The notes below the pieces were generated by a model. It had not been told where the DNA came from. It did no database searches and saw only the letters and a program-made list of their open reading frames with translations. Below, piece after piece: positions 11,551-23,377 of a DNA stretch of 64,000 bases. Each line of letters starts with the position of its first letter. The stretch's first letter is position 1. This DNA is from Delphinus delphis (taxonomy: Eukaryota; Chordata; Mammalia; Artiodactyla; Delphinidae), in NCBI RefSeq assembly GCF_949987515.2, contig NC_082698.1:6052455-6116454 (forward strand). The letters are read 5' to 3'. The translations under genes were made by a program, and so were the position numbers.

Positions 11551-11930
11551 TTGTTCAGGTTGAACCAAATCGTGTTGGACAGCTGGACTGAGACTGCTGT
11601 CAGTGGCTGTAGGACGGTGTACAGGACCTCATCCTGGCCCACAGTTTTGTCAGCCCATTGCTATGAAGACGTAAAAGGTGTGCTGATCACGTTTCTTGGC
11701 AACGCAAAGCTGGGAGGGGATAACTGTGCTCTGCGTGGCAGAATCTGGATCATGGAGATCTCAGCAGTTTGGATCAATGGGCCAAAACTAACAAGATGAG
11801 ATTTAATGGGGATAAATGTAAAGTCCTATTCTTGGGTTAACAAAAAAATAAATATTGTTACGTGCAGAAGGAAATTGACTAGTAGTTCTTGCGAATGAGA
11901 CATGAAAATTCAATGTGAGCCCCTGAGGCC
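11551..11930 (+). mobile_element. CR1/L3-like LINE fossil (reverse transcriptase tail)
   Basis: Around 11790-11836 the DNA reads, with a frame slip, as MRFNGDKCKVLFLG, the conserved 'KFN.DKCKVLHLG' motif of CR1-clade reverse transcriptases. Downstream ATTCAATGTGAGCCC matches the CTCAATATGAGTC block that follows it in these elements. Upstream similarity is weak. Ancient, multiply broken, no intact ORF. Confidence 0.5.
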
Positions 11931-13069
11931 ATGCGACTGCTGAAAGGTGGCTGCCACCTGGGTGTGCGCAGGTTCCTGAGGTGGGTCCTGGACTGGAGAG
12001 GCCACCATTCTGCTGTGCATGACCCCGGTCAGGCCACATGCAGAACCCTGCCCCCTGCGCTGTTTCAAGCACGACGTTTGAAAGCTGCCTGCCACCGTTC
12101 TCGCCTCCACTATTGGACTTTCATCACCTCTCCCACCAGCTAGAGATGTCCTCAAGGTCAGGGGGCAGGGTCTTTACTTCCCCCTCCATCCCCTTCCTTG
12201 TGGCCTGGCCTGTGGTGGGCACTCTCTGAGTCCTTAGCAAAGAGTGAAGGATGGGACGTGGATGGCCTGGATCAGTCCAGGAGTGAGTCAGCAGGAGGTT
12301 AAAGGTCTGTCCTGGGTGGTGAGAGAAACTACCTATTCAAGGAGAAAGCTTCTGGAGAGAATGCTGCGGCGGGAGTCAGGAAGCCAGGTTCAGAAACCCA
12401 GCTTTGCTTCCAGCAACAAGATGCTTATATTTTCTCTGTTTCCTCATCTGCGAAATGGAATAAACGTCTGTGTACAGTCAGTGCCAAGAGGTTAGAGCTC
12501 ATGTTCTTTCTGATGATCGGGTTTGAATGATTCAGTGACGTATTCTTGTGGACCCAGTGATATTAGTTATTTCACCCAGTTGTATCCTTGGCTTCACTGT
12601 AACTGTGTCCTGTTTTAAATGTCCTAAATTAATAGAGATCAGGTTATGACTAATCTGTACCCGTAAGTCTTGACGCTGGTCGAACATCTAATTCTGACGA
12701 GAGCTGGAAAGGATTCGTGTGCTAATCCTTTGGGCTCCTGTTGTTGTCATGGTCTTAACTTCACAATCTTGACATCCTCAGGAATTAGAATTTTAAAATC
12801 TTTGTTTGTGTGCAGAGTGCTATTTCTTTCCATTTCTACTCGTGCAGAGGAAGCCTCACCTGCCTGTCAGAGCCTCCAGCTTTAATTTGCCTAGTGGTTC
12901 TAATTATTGACTAAACTATTGAAGGGAAAACTGTATCATAGAAACTTTACTATCTCATCTTATGTGTTTCTCTCTCAACTTCCCTTCCGCCATTCACAAA
13001 TCTTATCGGTCTTTATCAATTCAAATGATTCCTAATGTTAATCAACAATAAATCAAGAGACCATTTCTC
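11931..13069 (+). other. ADAM12: Intron, mostly unassigned; possible MIR trace at 12370-12480
   Basis: 11931-12240 is GC-richer with overlapping short open frames on both strands but no recognisable protein. 12405-12465 has TTTCCTCATCTGCGAAATGG, the MIR core-to-tail phrase, suggesting a badly eroded MIR. The rest is AT-rich intron with nothing to report. Confidence 0.4.
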
Positions 13070-14350
13070 TTTTTACTTAGTCATTTATCCACAAACATTT
13101 TTTTTGAATTTATTTTATTCAAGTATAGTTGATTTACAGTGTGGTGTTAATCTCTATTGTATAGCAAAGTTATTCAGTTGTACATATATATGCATTCTTT
13201 TTCATATTCTCTTCCATTATGTTTTATCACAGGATATTGAATATAGTTCCCTGTGCTATACAGTAGCGCCTTGTTGTTTATCCATTCTCTATATAATAGT
13301 TTGCATCTGCTAAACTCAAACTCCCAATAAATCCCTCCCTCAACCTCCTCCCCCTTGGCAACCACAAGTTTGTTCTCTATGTCTGTAAATCTGTTTTGGT
13401 TTCAGAGATAAGTTCATTGGTGTCATATTTTAGATTCCACATATGAGTGATATCATATGGTATCTGTTGTTCTCTTTCTGACTTCACTTATACGTTAATC
13501 TCTAGTTGTATCCATGTTGCTGCAGATGGCATTATTTCATTCTTTTTTATGGCTGAGTAGTATTCCATTGTATATATGTAGCACATCGTCTTCATCCATT
13601 TATCTGTTGATAGACATTTAGATTGTTTCCACGTCCTGACTATTGTAAATAGTGCTGCTATGAACATAGGGGTGCATGTATCGTTTTGAGTTATCGTTTT
13701 GTCCGGATATACGCCCAGGGGTGGGATTGCAGGATCATACGGCAGCTCTGTTTTTAGCACAAACATTTATTTCATACCAGACACTACAGTTGGCACTGCT
13801 GATAGAGTCATCAACAAGGTAAAGTCCTTGTCCTCTTGGAGGTCAGTCAAGGAGCCCAATGCTGAACAGGTCATCACAGGACCGTACTGAATGACAGTGG
13901 TGCTGAGAGCTAAAGAAGACAAGCAGGGGGCCCAGCCTGGTTCAGGAAGGAACCATGCAATGAAGCAGCATTTACGCTCTGCATGAACAGGGGTGAGCCA
14001 GGTAAAGGAGGGCAGAGCGTAGAGGGTTCTAGAGAGAAGGATGTGCATACGGAAAGTTCCCGAAAGCAGGGGAAGGAGCGTTGAAGTGTTTTGGAAATGA
14101 AGGTCCGTGTGCTGGTGAGCAAGAGGGAGATGGGGAGAGAAGAGTGGAAACCAGTCCATGTGGGACCTTGGGCTCCATGATAAGACCTTGTATTTTCTCG
14201 TAAGAACCATGGTGCCTCATGGAAGCAAGGCCTGTAACCAGGGCACTGACTTTCATAGAAGGGAATAGATGAGAATGTTCTGGACAGAGAATGGACAGAA
14301 ATGGATGGGCAGTCGAATGTATGGTGTAATATGGAAAGGAAGATGTCAGG
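13070..14350 (-). mobile_element. L2 LINE remnant, split by an L1
   Basis: TTAGTCATTTATCCACAAACATTT at the left and ATTTCATACCAGACACTAC, TGATAGAGTCATCAACAAGG and CCTTGTCCTCTTGGAGG at the right join into the antisense L2 3' end. The antisense L1 at 13101-13757 sits between them. The 60-180 codon antisense open frames at 13767-14461 are chance frames across this fossil and its flank. Confidence 0.55.
13090..13768 (-). mobile_element. 5'-truncated L1, ORF2 tail plus 3' UTR
   Basis: Antisense L1 body 13101-13757. On the - strand it starts in the ORF2 tail ([16 protein letters not shown], then MFIAALFTI, then [14 protein letters not shown] at 13766-13488) and runs through the 3' UTR to a short T-rich end at about 13101. 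A perfect 11-bp duplication CACAAACATTT at 13090-13100 and 13758-13768 marks insertion into the older L2. Confidence 0.92.
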
Positions 14351-17023
14351 GATAATTCTTATACATGAAATGCTGGAAGAACAGTGATGCCCTTTGATCA
14401 GAAGAGAGAACTCTAGGAAAGGACCAAGAACTTGCCATTTGAGCAGGGGCCAGGGACACAAAGATGTGGATCGTGGTGGCCATGGTCCTCTGGGCCTTGG
14501 GGGAAGGTGGACGTTTGGGCCTCACAGAATCCACTCTGGAGGTGACCTGTGGAGTGTTCCATGTGGACCTGGCATTTCTTTGGGATCCATGGGTGTTTGC
14601 AGCAGTGGCTGGGGCTCTGAGCTGGAGAGCATGAGCCTGCGGTGGGTGGAACTTCGCGAGACATTGGCCGTGGCCTCGAGAGCATCTGAATAGCCATCAC
14701 AGCCTCAGGCAGTGTCACTGCGTCCTGCATTTTCCAGGCGGGAGCCAGGTGGGGCGAGCCTGTGGCCTCTGGGCTCGCTCCCAAGCCCAGTTCTGTGTCC
14801 TTCTTACGATCTGTCTCCAAGCAGTGGGTATGCCCCTCCACCAGGATCACGCACAGACTCTTACTGTCCTTCAAGTCTGGGGCATTTGAGGACCACCTGG
14901 GGAGCTTATTCCAAAGACAGATGCCTGGCTCCGCTTCTCTCTATTGAAGCAGCATCCCCAGTGATAGGGCCTGTATTCTGTATTCCTCAAGGAGCTATAT
15001 TCATGCTTTAATTAGAGAGCCATTGGCCTCACGAAGCTATTTAAATTAATCTTAAAAGATTAAAACTTTAGTTCCTTGGTCACACTAGCCATGGTTCAAG
15101 TGCTCTGTAATCCCATTTGGCTATAGGAATGTTTCCATCATGGCAAGAGGGTCTGTTGGACACAGCTGGCCAGCTCCTTCCAGTTTGGGGTCTTGGCTGA
15201 CACGTGGCCAGTGGGAATGTTCTTTCCTACAGGGAGTCACACACTTCTTCAGGTTGCCTAATTCCTGCAGCTTAATAAGCTTCATCCCTCACTGTAGGGA
15301 ATCGGGCAGTACCAGAGGGGTCACATCTACACCTTGAAGAAGTCAGGAAAGGATGGGAGAAAATTCTCTAAGCATGACTGTAGACTCATGGATTTGACGC
15401 CAGCTACGCGGACATCAGCGATCTTGTAACTAGACCAAACTCCTTCCGGTTTCAGTTCCAATCTCTCAGCCTGAACATTTAAGATCTTTCTAATTGGGCT
15501 AAATTTTGTTCCCTGGATAAGAACTAAATTCCCTTGAGCTTCCCTCCTCACGGCAGTCTTTGAAGTTATACAGACACTGGAAAAGGTCAGAACACCATTT
15601 TTAGAGTTTTTGTTCTTCAACCTGACTTAACTTTAAAGAGCCTAAATCAGTTAAGATCAACCTTTTCAAAACGGTGCCCCTCTGGGTGCCAATTTGAGAA
15701 CGTGGCAGCCTTGAGCACCTTCTGTGAAGTTAGAAGGACTTGAAAAGGGCATTTGATATGGAAGTGGGTCTCCATGTTTAATTACGTCACTTGTCGTCTT
15801 TCACTTCTTGTGCTGTGGGTGTATGATTTGCTGATGAAAACCCTGCTGTGTCCTTGGGGTTCCTCTCCAGAACCGCATCCCAGATGGATACTAATGGCTG
15901 TCCTGACCATTTCCAGATGGTCTCTGGTGGCCTAGGGGAGAGCTGATGCTGGCTTTGTGGTTGTCATTTCACTGTCCCCTTCCCTGCCGGGTGGCCAGGG
16001 GTGATTGTGTGCAGGTGCTATACAGGCTGGTGTATTTATGGCAAGTCTCTTGCCTTTTTCTAGTTGTCATGTCCTCAACAGAAAGACCATGATGCTTCTG
16101 TTTGTGTGACATAATGACTCTTCATTGATCACATGAGACAATAAATAAAACTAACCCTGCAGAGAGCTTGAAACACTTTGGTTTGGTTTGATTACTACAT
16201 CTAAGTCATTTTTTAATATATAGGTTCCTGGTTCCTTTTTTTTTTTCTTTTAATTCTTGCAGTTGACAACTTGTAATCCTTGTGAGTGAAACCAGGTTGC
16301 TTGCCCAGTAGAATTTTCCACATTCATGATTTTGCTGACTTCATCCCCATGGTGTCATGTCACCCATTCCTCTGTCCCCCGTGTTTTCTGTTAACCAGTA
16401 GTTAGATCTACAGCCTTGAGCAGATTCAGGTTCTGGTTTTTTTGGCAGGACTACATTGTGAGGGATGCTGCATCCTTTTCTTGCATCACATCAGGAGTTC
16501 TGTGACCTCTGCTTGTCTCTTTTTTGAGATGTTGGATGGATCTCTGGGTTCAGGGATCATTCTAATGCTTCCATTGTAAAGCTGCGCACCAACCTTTAGC
16601 TGCCAGAGTCAGTGGCCAGTAACGATGAATGCCTAGATCAGTTCTCTGTTTCGGTCTAGCAAAGGGGGTGATGTTCTTATTCTATTGTTCCTTCATCTGT
16701 TAGCTGGAATTCTTCTAGAGAAGAACTTTTCCCCATCAACTCCTGGTTTACCCCGAGGTCCGAGGGGAAAGGCAGGATACTCTTGAGGGAACACCGCTAA
16801 TCATTGCTCTGCCTTTGCCTGTCGGTAGTCACTGTATTCCCCAAACTTAGCACCTCACTCTTGGGGGTTCATTCCACAGCCTCTTGTTGAGCACCCACAT
16901 TTGTGACAGACTCCATGAGGGTGCAGAAGTGTGCCTGAGCCTATCCCTGAGCAGCTGCTGGAGTGCAGGTTTCAGCCTAACTCTGAAATCACTCCATTGA
17001 GACTCTGATTTTCTTGTCCTTTT
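14351..17023 (+). other. ADAM12: Intron, no confident feature
   Basis: Unique-looking sequence. A weak MER5-like block may lie near 14885-14950 (GGACCACCTGGGGAGCTTAT, GATGCCTGGCTCCGC), but the rest of that element is not evident. The open frames in 14413-15337 lack protein features. A short ATGAGACAATAAATAAAAC near 16130 is only an incidental polyadenylation-signal-like string. Confidence 0.45.
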
Positions 17024-17370
17024 AAAATCAAATGCATCTGGGCTTCCCTGGTGGCGCAGTGGTTGGGAGTCCGCCTGCCAGTGCAGGGGACGCGGGTTCA
17101 AGCCCTGGTCCGGGAGGATCCCACATGCCGCGGAGCAGCTGAGCCCTTGAGCCACAGCTGCTGAGCCTGTGCTCTGGAGCCCACGAGCCACGGCTGCTGA
17201 AGCCCGCGCACCTGGGGCCCGTGCTTCACGGCAAGAGAGGCCACCGCAGTGAGGGGCCCACGCACCGCAGGGAAGAGTGGCCCCCACTCGCCGTGACTGG
17301 AGAGGGCCCACGCGCAGCAACGATGACCCCACGCAGCCAAAAATAAATAAATTTTTAAAAAATCAAATGC
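17024..17370 (+). mobile_element. Cetacean CHR-type SINE, long form
   Basis: tRNA-related head at 17040-17115, followed by long-form body units (GAGCCACGGCTGCTGAAGCC, GCCACCGCAGTGAGGGGCC) and an AAATAAATAAATTTTT tail. The 12-bp duplication AAAATCAAATGC lies at 17024-17035 and 17359-17370. Several body segments are more GC-rich than in the other long copies here (ACGGCTGCTGA rather than ACAACTACTGA). Confidence 0.93.
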
Positions 17371-18076
17371 GTCCCAGCATCCTGTGTGGAAGCAGATGCT
17401 CAGGGGGTAGAATAGGAAAGCAGAATCTGGCCCCAGCATCACTGGCGTGAAAACCAGAGGTCTGAATTGGAGTCCAGACATTGCCTGTCCCTTCAAGGGC
17501 TGTTTCCATGGCAACAACAACGGCAAATTAAAGCATCTGTTTCCTTGGCAAGCAGATTTAGTCACACTGGAGGAAAACGGCAGTAAATTCCTCAAAGATC
17601 TGTGGCCTGAAAAGATGCAGAGGCTAGCCACACGTGTTCAGGTACACCTGAGAAAAGTAGAAAGAGGACGTCTATCTAAAAATGTTAGGAAATAGTCACT
17701 TCTTTCCTCTCAATGTGCTGGTGGATTTCACTGTGGGATAAAGTGGATTTAACATAAGTGGAGAACAAGAGTTTCTTTATTTTTTTATGATTTTCTTCCT
17801 TATGAAAAACATGTGGCAGATAGAAGATGATATAAAGCCAACCTCCACAGCAGGGAAATTATTTGGGGAGATGATTTATTTAAGCACAGAGTTGTTTTCA
17901 CAGCCCTTCTAAGACTACCTCTTCGGTCTCAACTGGCCTAGAGGATTTTATTGGTCAGTTTCTTGGTTTTCTTTGAAAAATCTGACAGGCTCCAGTGGAG
18001 ATTCCCTCTGTGCTATGTTGGCGGCCAAGCAGCACCCATGTGACAAATGTCAATGCTACAGAAGCTCCCTTGGGAG
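17371..18076 (+). other. ADAM12: Intron, no recognised feature
   Basis: Non-repetitive intron between the SINE and the long antisense L1; nothing recognised. Confidence 0.5.
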
Positions 18077-18094
18077 CTCTGGGATATGGTTTTT

Positions 18095-18252
18095 TTGTTT
18101 GTTTCTTCTTTGTGTTTTAGTTTAAATTTTGCCCCTTTTATTTTTACATCATGCAGAAAATTGTTAACTCCATGCATAGACTTTGACTACTAAAGGTCTG
18201 TATTTTGGACAAACAATTATTGCTCCAGATTCTACCAGTTGCCTACTGAATG
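18095..18252 (-). mobile_element. Candidate L1 3' transduction
   Basis: On the - strand, non-L1 sequence follows the L1 A tail (18276-18253). It contains an AATAAA (complement of TTTATTTT, near 18138-18145) and ends in a second A-rich tract (complement of TTTTTTGTTTGTTTC) that abuts the left target-site duplication. This is the signature of read-through past the L1 polyadenylation signal, with reverse transcription of downstream source-locus DNA. The alternative is that 18095-18252 is ordinary intron and the flanking 17/18 match is chance, which I consider less likely. Confidence 0.65.
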
Positions 18253-18741
18253 TTATTTCTTTCTTTCTTTTTTTTTAACATCTTTATTTGAGTATAATTG
18301 CTTTACAATGGTGTGTCAGTTTCTGCTTTACAACAGAGTGAATCAGTTATACATATACATATGTCCCCATATCTCTTCCCACCTGCGTCTCCCTCCCTCC
18401 CACCCTCCCCATCCCACCCCTCTAGGTGGTCACAAAGGACCGGGCTGATCTCCCTGTGCTATGCGGCTGCTTCCCACTAGCTATCTATTTTACGTTTGGT
18501 AGTGTATATATGTCCATGCCACTCTCTCACTTTGTCCCAGCTTACCCTTCCCCATCCCCGTATCATCAAGTCCATTCTCTAGTAGGTCTGCATCTTTATT
18601 CCCGTCTTGCCCCTAGGTTCTTCTGACCTTTTTTTTTTAGATTCCATATATATGTGTTAGCATACAGTATTTGTTTTTCTCTTTCTGACTTACTCCACTC
18701 TGTATGACGGTCTCTAGGTCCATCACCTCACTACAAATCAC

Positions 18742-21700
18742 TCAGTTTCTTTTTATGGCTGAGTAGTATTCCATTGTATATATGTGCCACATCTTCTTTA
18801 TCCATTCATCTGTTGATGGACATTTAGGTTGCTTCCATGTCCTGGTTCTTGTAAATAGATCTGCAGTGAACATTTTGGTACATGACTCTTTTTGAATTAT
18901 GCTTTTCTCAGGGTATATGCCCAGTAGTGGGATTGCTGGGTCATATGGTAGTTCTATTTTTAGTTTTTTAAGGACCCTCCATAGTGGCTGTATCAATTTA
19001 CATTCCCACCAACAGTGTAAGAGGGTTCCCTTTTCTCCACACCCTCTCCAGCATTTATTGTTTCTAGATTATTTGATGATGGCCATTCTGACTGGTGTGA
19101 GATGATATCTCACTGTAGTTTTGATCTGCATTTCTCTAGTGATTAATGATGTTGAGGATTCTTTCATGTGTTTCTTGGCAAACTGTATATCTTCTTTGGA
19201 GAAATGTCTGTTTAGGTTTTCTGCCCATTTTTGGATTGGGTTGTTTGTTTTTCTGTTACTGAGCTGCATGAGCTGCTTGTAAATTTTGGAGATTAATCCT
19301 TTGTCAGTTGCTTCATTTGCAAATATTTTCTCCCATTCTGAGGGTTGTCTTTTGGTCTTGTTTATGGTTTCCTTTGCTGTGCAAAAACTTTTAAGTTTCA
19401 TTAGGTCCCATTTGTTTATTTTCATTTTTATTTCCATTTCTCTAGAAGGTGGGTCAAAAAGGATCTTGCTGTGATTTATGTCATAGAGTGTTCTGCCTAT
19501 GTTTCCCTCTAAGAGTTTGATGGTGTCTGGCCTTACATTTAGGTCTTTAATCCATTTTGAGTTTATTTTTGTGTATGGTGTTAGGGAGTGTTCTAATTTC
19601 ATTCTTTTACATGTAGCTGTCCAGTTTACCCAGCACCAATTATTGAAGAGGCTGTCTTTTGTCCACTGTATATTCTTGCCTCCTTCATCAAAGATAAGGT
19701 GACCATATGTGCATGGGTTTATCTCTGGGCTTTCTATCCTGTTCCATTGATGTATATTTCTGTTTTTGTGCCATTATGATACTCTCTTGTTTACTGTAGC
19801 TTTGTAGTATAGTCTGAAGTCTGGGAGCCTGATTCCTCCAGCTCCATTTTTCTTTCTCAAGATTGCTTTGGCTATTTGGGGTCTTCTGTGTTTCCATACA
19901 AATTGTGAAATTTTTTGTTCTAGTTCTGTGAAAAATGCTAGTGGTAGTTTGATAGGGATTGCATTGAATCTGTAGATTGCTTTGGGTAGTAGAGTCATTT
20001 TCACAATGTTGATTCTTCCAATCCAAGAACATGGTATATCTCTCCATCTATTTGTATCATCTTTAATTTATTTCATCAGTGTCTTATAATTTTCTGCATA
20101 CAGGTCTTTTGTCTCCTTAGGTAGGTTTATTCCTAGATATTTTATTCTTTTTGTTGCAGTGGTAAATGGTAGTGTTTCCTTAATTTCTCTTACAGAATTT
20201 TCATTATTAGTGGATAGGAATGCAAGAGCTTTCTGTGCATTAATTTTGTATCTTGCTACTTCACCAAATTCATTGATTAGCTCTAGTAGTTTTCTGGTAG
20301 CATCTTTAGGATTCTCTATGTATAGTATCATGTCATCTGCAGACAGTGACAGCTTTACTTCTTTTCCGATGTGGATACCTTTCATTTCCTTTTCTTCTCT
20401 GATTGCTGTGGCTAAAACTTCCAAAACTATGTTGAATAACAGTGGTGAGAGTGGGCAACCTTGTCTTGTTCCTGATCTTAGTGGAAATGGTTTCAGTTTT
20501 TCACCACTGAGGACAACGTTGATTGTGGGTTTGTCATATATGGCCTTTATTAGGTTGAGGAAAGTTCCCTCTATGCCTACTTTCTGGAGGTTTTTATCCT
20601 AAATGGGTGTTGAATTTTGTCGAAAGCTTTCTCTGCATCTATTGAGATTATCATATGGTTTTTCTCTTTCAATTTGTTAACATAGTGCATCACATTGATT
20701 GATTTGCATATATTGAAGACCCTTGCATTCCTGGGATAAACCCCACTTGAACATAGTGTATGATCCTTTTAATGTGCTGTTGGATTCTGTTTACTAGTAT
20801 TTTGTTGAGGATTTTTGCATCTATATTCATCAGTGATATTGGCCTATAGTTTTCTTTCTTTCTGACATCTTTGTCTGGTTTTGGTATCGTGGTGATGGTG
20901 GCCTCGTAGAATGAGTTTGGGAGTGTTCCTCCCTCACTATATTTTGGAAGAGTTTGAGAAGGATAGGCGTTAGGTCTTCTCTAAATGTTTGATAGAATTC
21001 ACCTGTGATGCCATCTGGTTCTGGGCTTTTGTTTGTTGGAAGATTTTTAATCACAGTTTCAATGTCAGTGCCTGTGATTGGTCTGTTCATATTTTCTATT
21101 TCTTCCTGGTTCAGTCTCAGAAGGTTGTGCATTTCTAAGAATTTGTCCATTTTATTGGCATATAGGTGCTTGCAGTAATCTCTAATGATCCTTTGTATTT
21201 CTGCAGTGTCAGTTGTTACTTCTTCTTTTTCATTTCTAATTCTATTGATTTGAGTCTTCTCCCTCTTTTTCTTGATGAGTCTGGCTAATGGTTTATCAAT
21301 TTTGTTTATCTTCTCAAAGAACCAGCTTATAGTTTTATTGATCTTTGCTATCGTTTCCTTCATTTCTTTTTCATTTATTTCTGATGTGATCTTTATGATT
21401 TCTTTCCTTCTGCTAACTTTGGGGTTTTTTTTGTTCTTCTTTCTCTGATTGCTTTAGGTGTAAGGTTAGTTTGTTTATTTGAGATGTTTCTTATTTCTTA
21501 AGGTAGGCTTGTATAGCTATAAACTTCCCTCTTAGAACTGCTTTTGCGGCATCCCATGGGTTTTGGGTCATCGTGTTTTCTTTTTCATTTGTTTCTAGGT
21601 GTTTTTTTAATTTCCTCTTTGATTTCTTCAGTGATCTCTTGGTTATTAAATAGTGTGTTGTTTAGCCTCCATGTGTTTGTATTTCTTACAGATTTTTTCC

Positions 21701-22426
21701 TGTAATTGATATCTAGTCTCATAGCGTTGTGGTCACAAAAGATACTTAAAAGATACTTGATATGATTTCAATTTTCTTAAATTTACCAAGGCTTGATTTG
21801 TGACCCAAGATATGATCTATCCTGGAGAATGTTCCATGAGCACTTGAGAAGAATATGTATTCTGTTGTTTTTGGATGGAATGTCCTATAAATATCAGTTA
21901 AGTCCCTCTTGTTTAATGCATCATTTAAAGCTTGTGTTTCCTTATTTATTTTCATTTTGGATGATCTGTCCATTGGTGAAAGTGGAGTGTTAAGGTCCCC
22001 TACTATGATTGTGTTACTGTCAATTTCCTCTTTTAGAGCTGTTAGCGGTTGCCTTATGTATTGAGGTGCTCCTATGTTGGGTGCATAAATATTTACAATT
22101 GTTATATCTTCTTCTTGGATCGATCCCTTGATCATTATGTAGTGTCCTTCTTTGTCTCTTGTAATCGTCTTCATTTTAAAGTCTATTTTGTCTGATATGA
22201 GAACTGCTACTCCACCTTTCTTTTGATTTCCATTTGCATGGAGTATCTTTTTCCATCCCCTCACTTTCAGTCTGTATGTGTCCCTAGGTGTGAAGTGGAT
22301 CTCTTTTGGACAGCATATATACGGGTCTTGTTTTTGTATTCATTCAGCCAGTCTACGTCTTTTGGTTTGAGCATTTAATCCATTCACATTTAAGGTAATT
22401 ATCGAAATGTATGTTCCTATTACCAT
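18742..22426 (-). pseudogene. L1 ORF2 remnant (endonuclease-reverse transcriptase)
   Basis: Decayed ORF2 of the antisense L1. Recognisable parts, 5' to 3' on the - strand, start with the apurinic-type endonuclease at 22264-21746 (GWKKILHANGNQKKGG, then IIVGDLNTPLSPMDRSS and FSRIDHILGHKSSLGKFK). Next comes the RT entry region at 21363-20830 ([32 protein letters not shown]), and the RT palm at 20424-20068 with [12 protein letters not shown], where FADD is expected. Then come the thumb and C-terminal region ([20 protein letters not shown] at about 19470) and the tail [10 protein letters not shown]. Several frameshifts separate these blocks. Its SADD codons are at 20332-20343. Confidence 0.93.
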
Positions 22427-22494
22427 TTTCTTAATTGTTTTGGGTTTATTATTGTAGTTCTTTTCCTTCTCTTGTGTTTCCTGCCTAGAGAAGT

Positions 22495-23377
22495 TCCTTT
22501 AGCATTTGTTGTAAAGCTGGTTTGGTGGTGCTGAATTCTCTTAGCTTTTGCTTGTCTGTAAAGATTTTAATTTCTCCATCAAATCTGAATGAGATCCTTG
22601 CTAGGTAGAGTAACCTTGGTTGTAGGCTTTTCTCCTTCATCACTTTAAATATGTCCTGCCACTCCCTTCAGGCTTGCAGAGTTTCTGCTGAAAGATCAGC
22701 TGTTAACCTTATTGGGATTCCCTTGTGTGTTATTTGTTGTTTTTCGTTAGTGCTTTTAATATTTTTTTCTTTATATTCAATTTTTGATAGTTTGATTAAT
22801 ATGTGTCTTGGCATGTTTCTCCTTGGATTTATCCTGTATGGGACTCTGTGTGCTTCCTGGACTTGATTAACTATTTCCTTTCCCAGATTAGGGAAGTTTT
22901 CAACTGCAATCTCTTCAAATATTTTCTCAGTCCCTTTCTGTTTCTCTTCTTCTTCTGGACCCCTATAATTTGAATGTTGGTGTATTTAATGTTGTCCCAG
23001 AGGTCTCTGAGACTGTCCTCAATTATTTTCATTCTTTTTTCTTTATTCTGCTCTGCAGTAGTTATTTCCACTATTTTATCTTCCAGGTCACTTATCCGTT
23101 CCTCTGCCTCAGTTATTCTGCTATTGATCCCTTCTAGAGAATTTTTAATTTCATTTATTGTGTTGTTCATCTCTGTTTGTTTGGTCTTTAGTTCTTCTAG
23201 GTCCTTGTTAAACGTTTCTTGTATTTTCTCCATTCTATTTCCACAATTTTGGATCATCTTTACTATGATTATTTTGATTTCTTTTTCAGGTAGACTGCCT
23301 ATTTCCTCTTCATTTGTTAGGTCTGGTGCATTTTTGCCTTGCTCCTTCATCTGCTGTGTGTTTCTCTGTCTTCTCAT
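22495..23377 (-). pseudogene. L1 ORF1 remnant (coiled-coil RNA-binding protein)
   Basis: Begins MRRQRNTQQMKEQGK at 23377 and runs open for 168 codons through a heptad-rich coiled coil (ISDLEDKIVEITTAEQN) and LRDLWDNIKYTNIQIIG. At 22957-22963 one C is missing (GGGGTCCAGAAG where an in-frame copy needs GGGGTCCCAGAAG). The correct reading then continues in another frame (PEEEEK..., ...ENFPNLGKE..., ...HILIKL...) to a stop at 22497-22495. The protein normally binds L1 RNA as a trimer; this copy cannot make it in full. Confidence 0.92.

Noticed and set aside
13910..14461. 183-codon antisense open frame
   Set aside because: Antisense reading through an L2 remnant and its flank; no domain.
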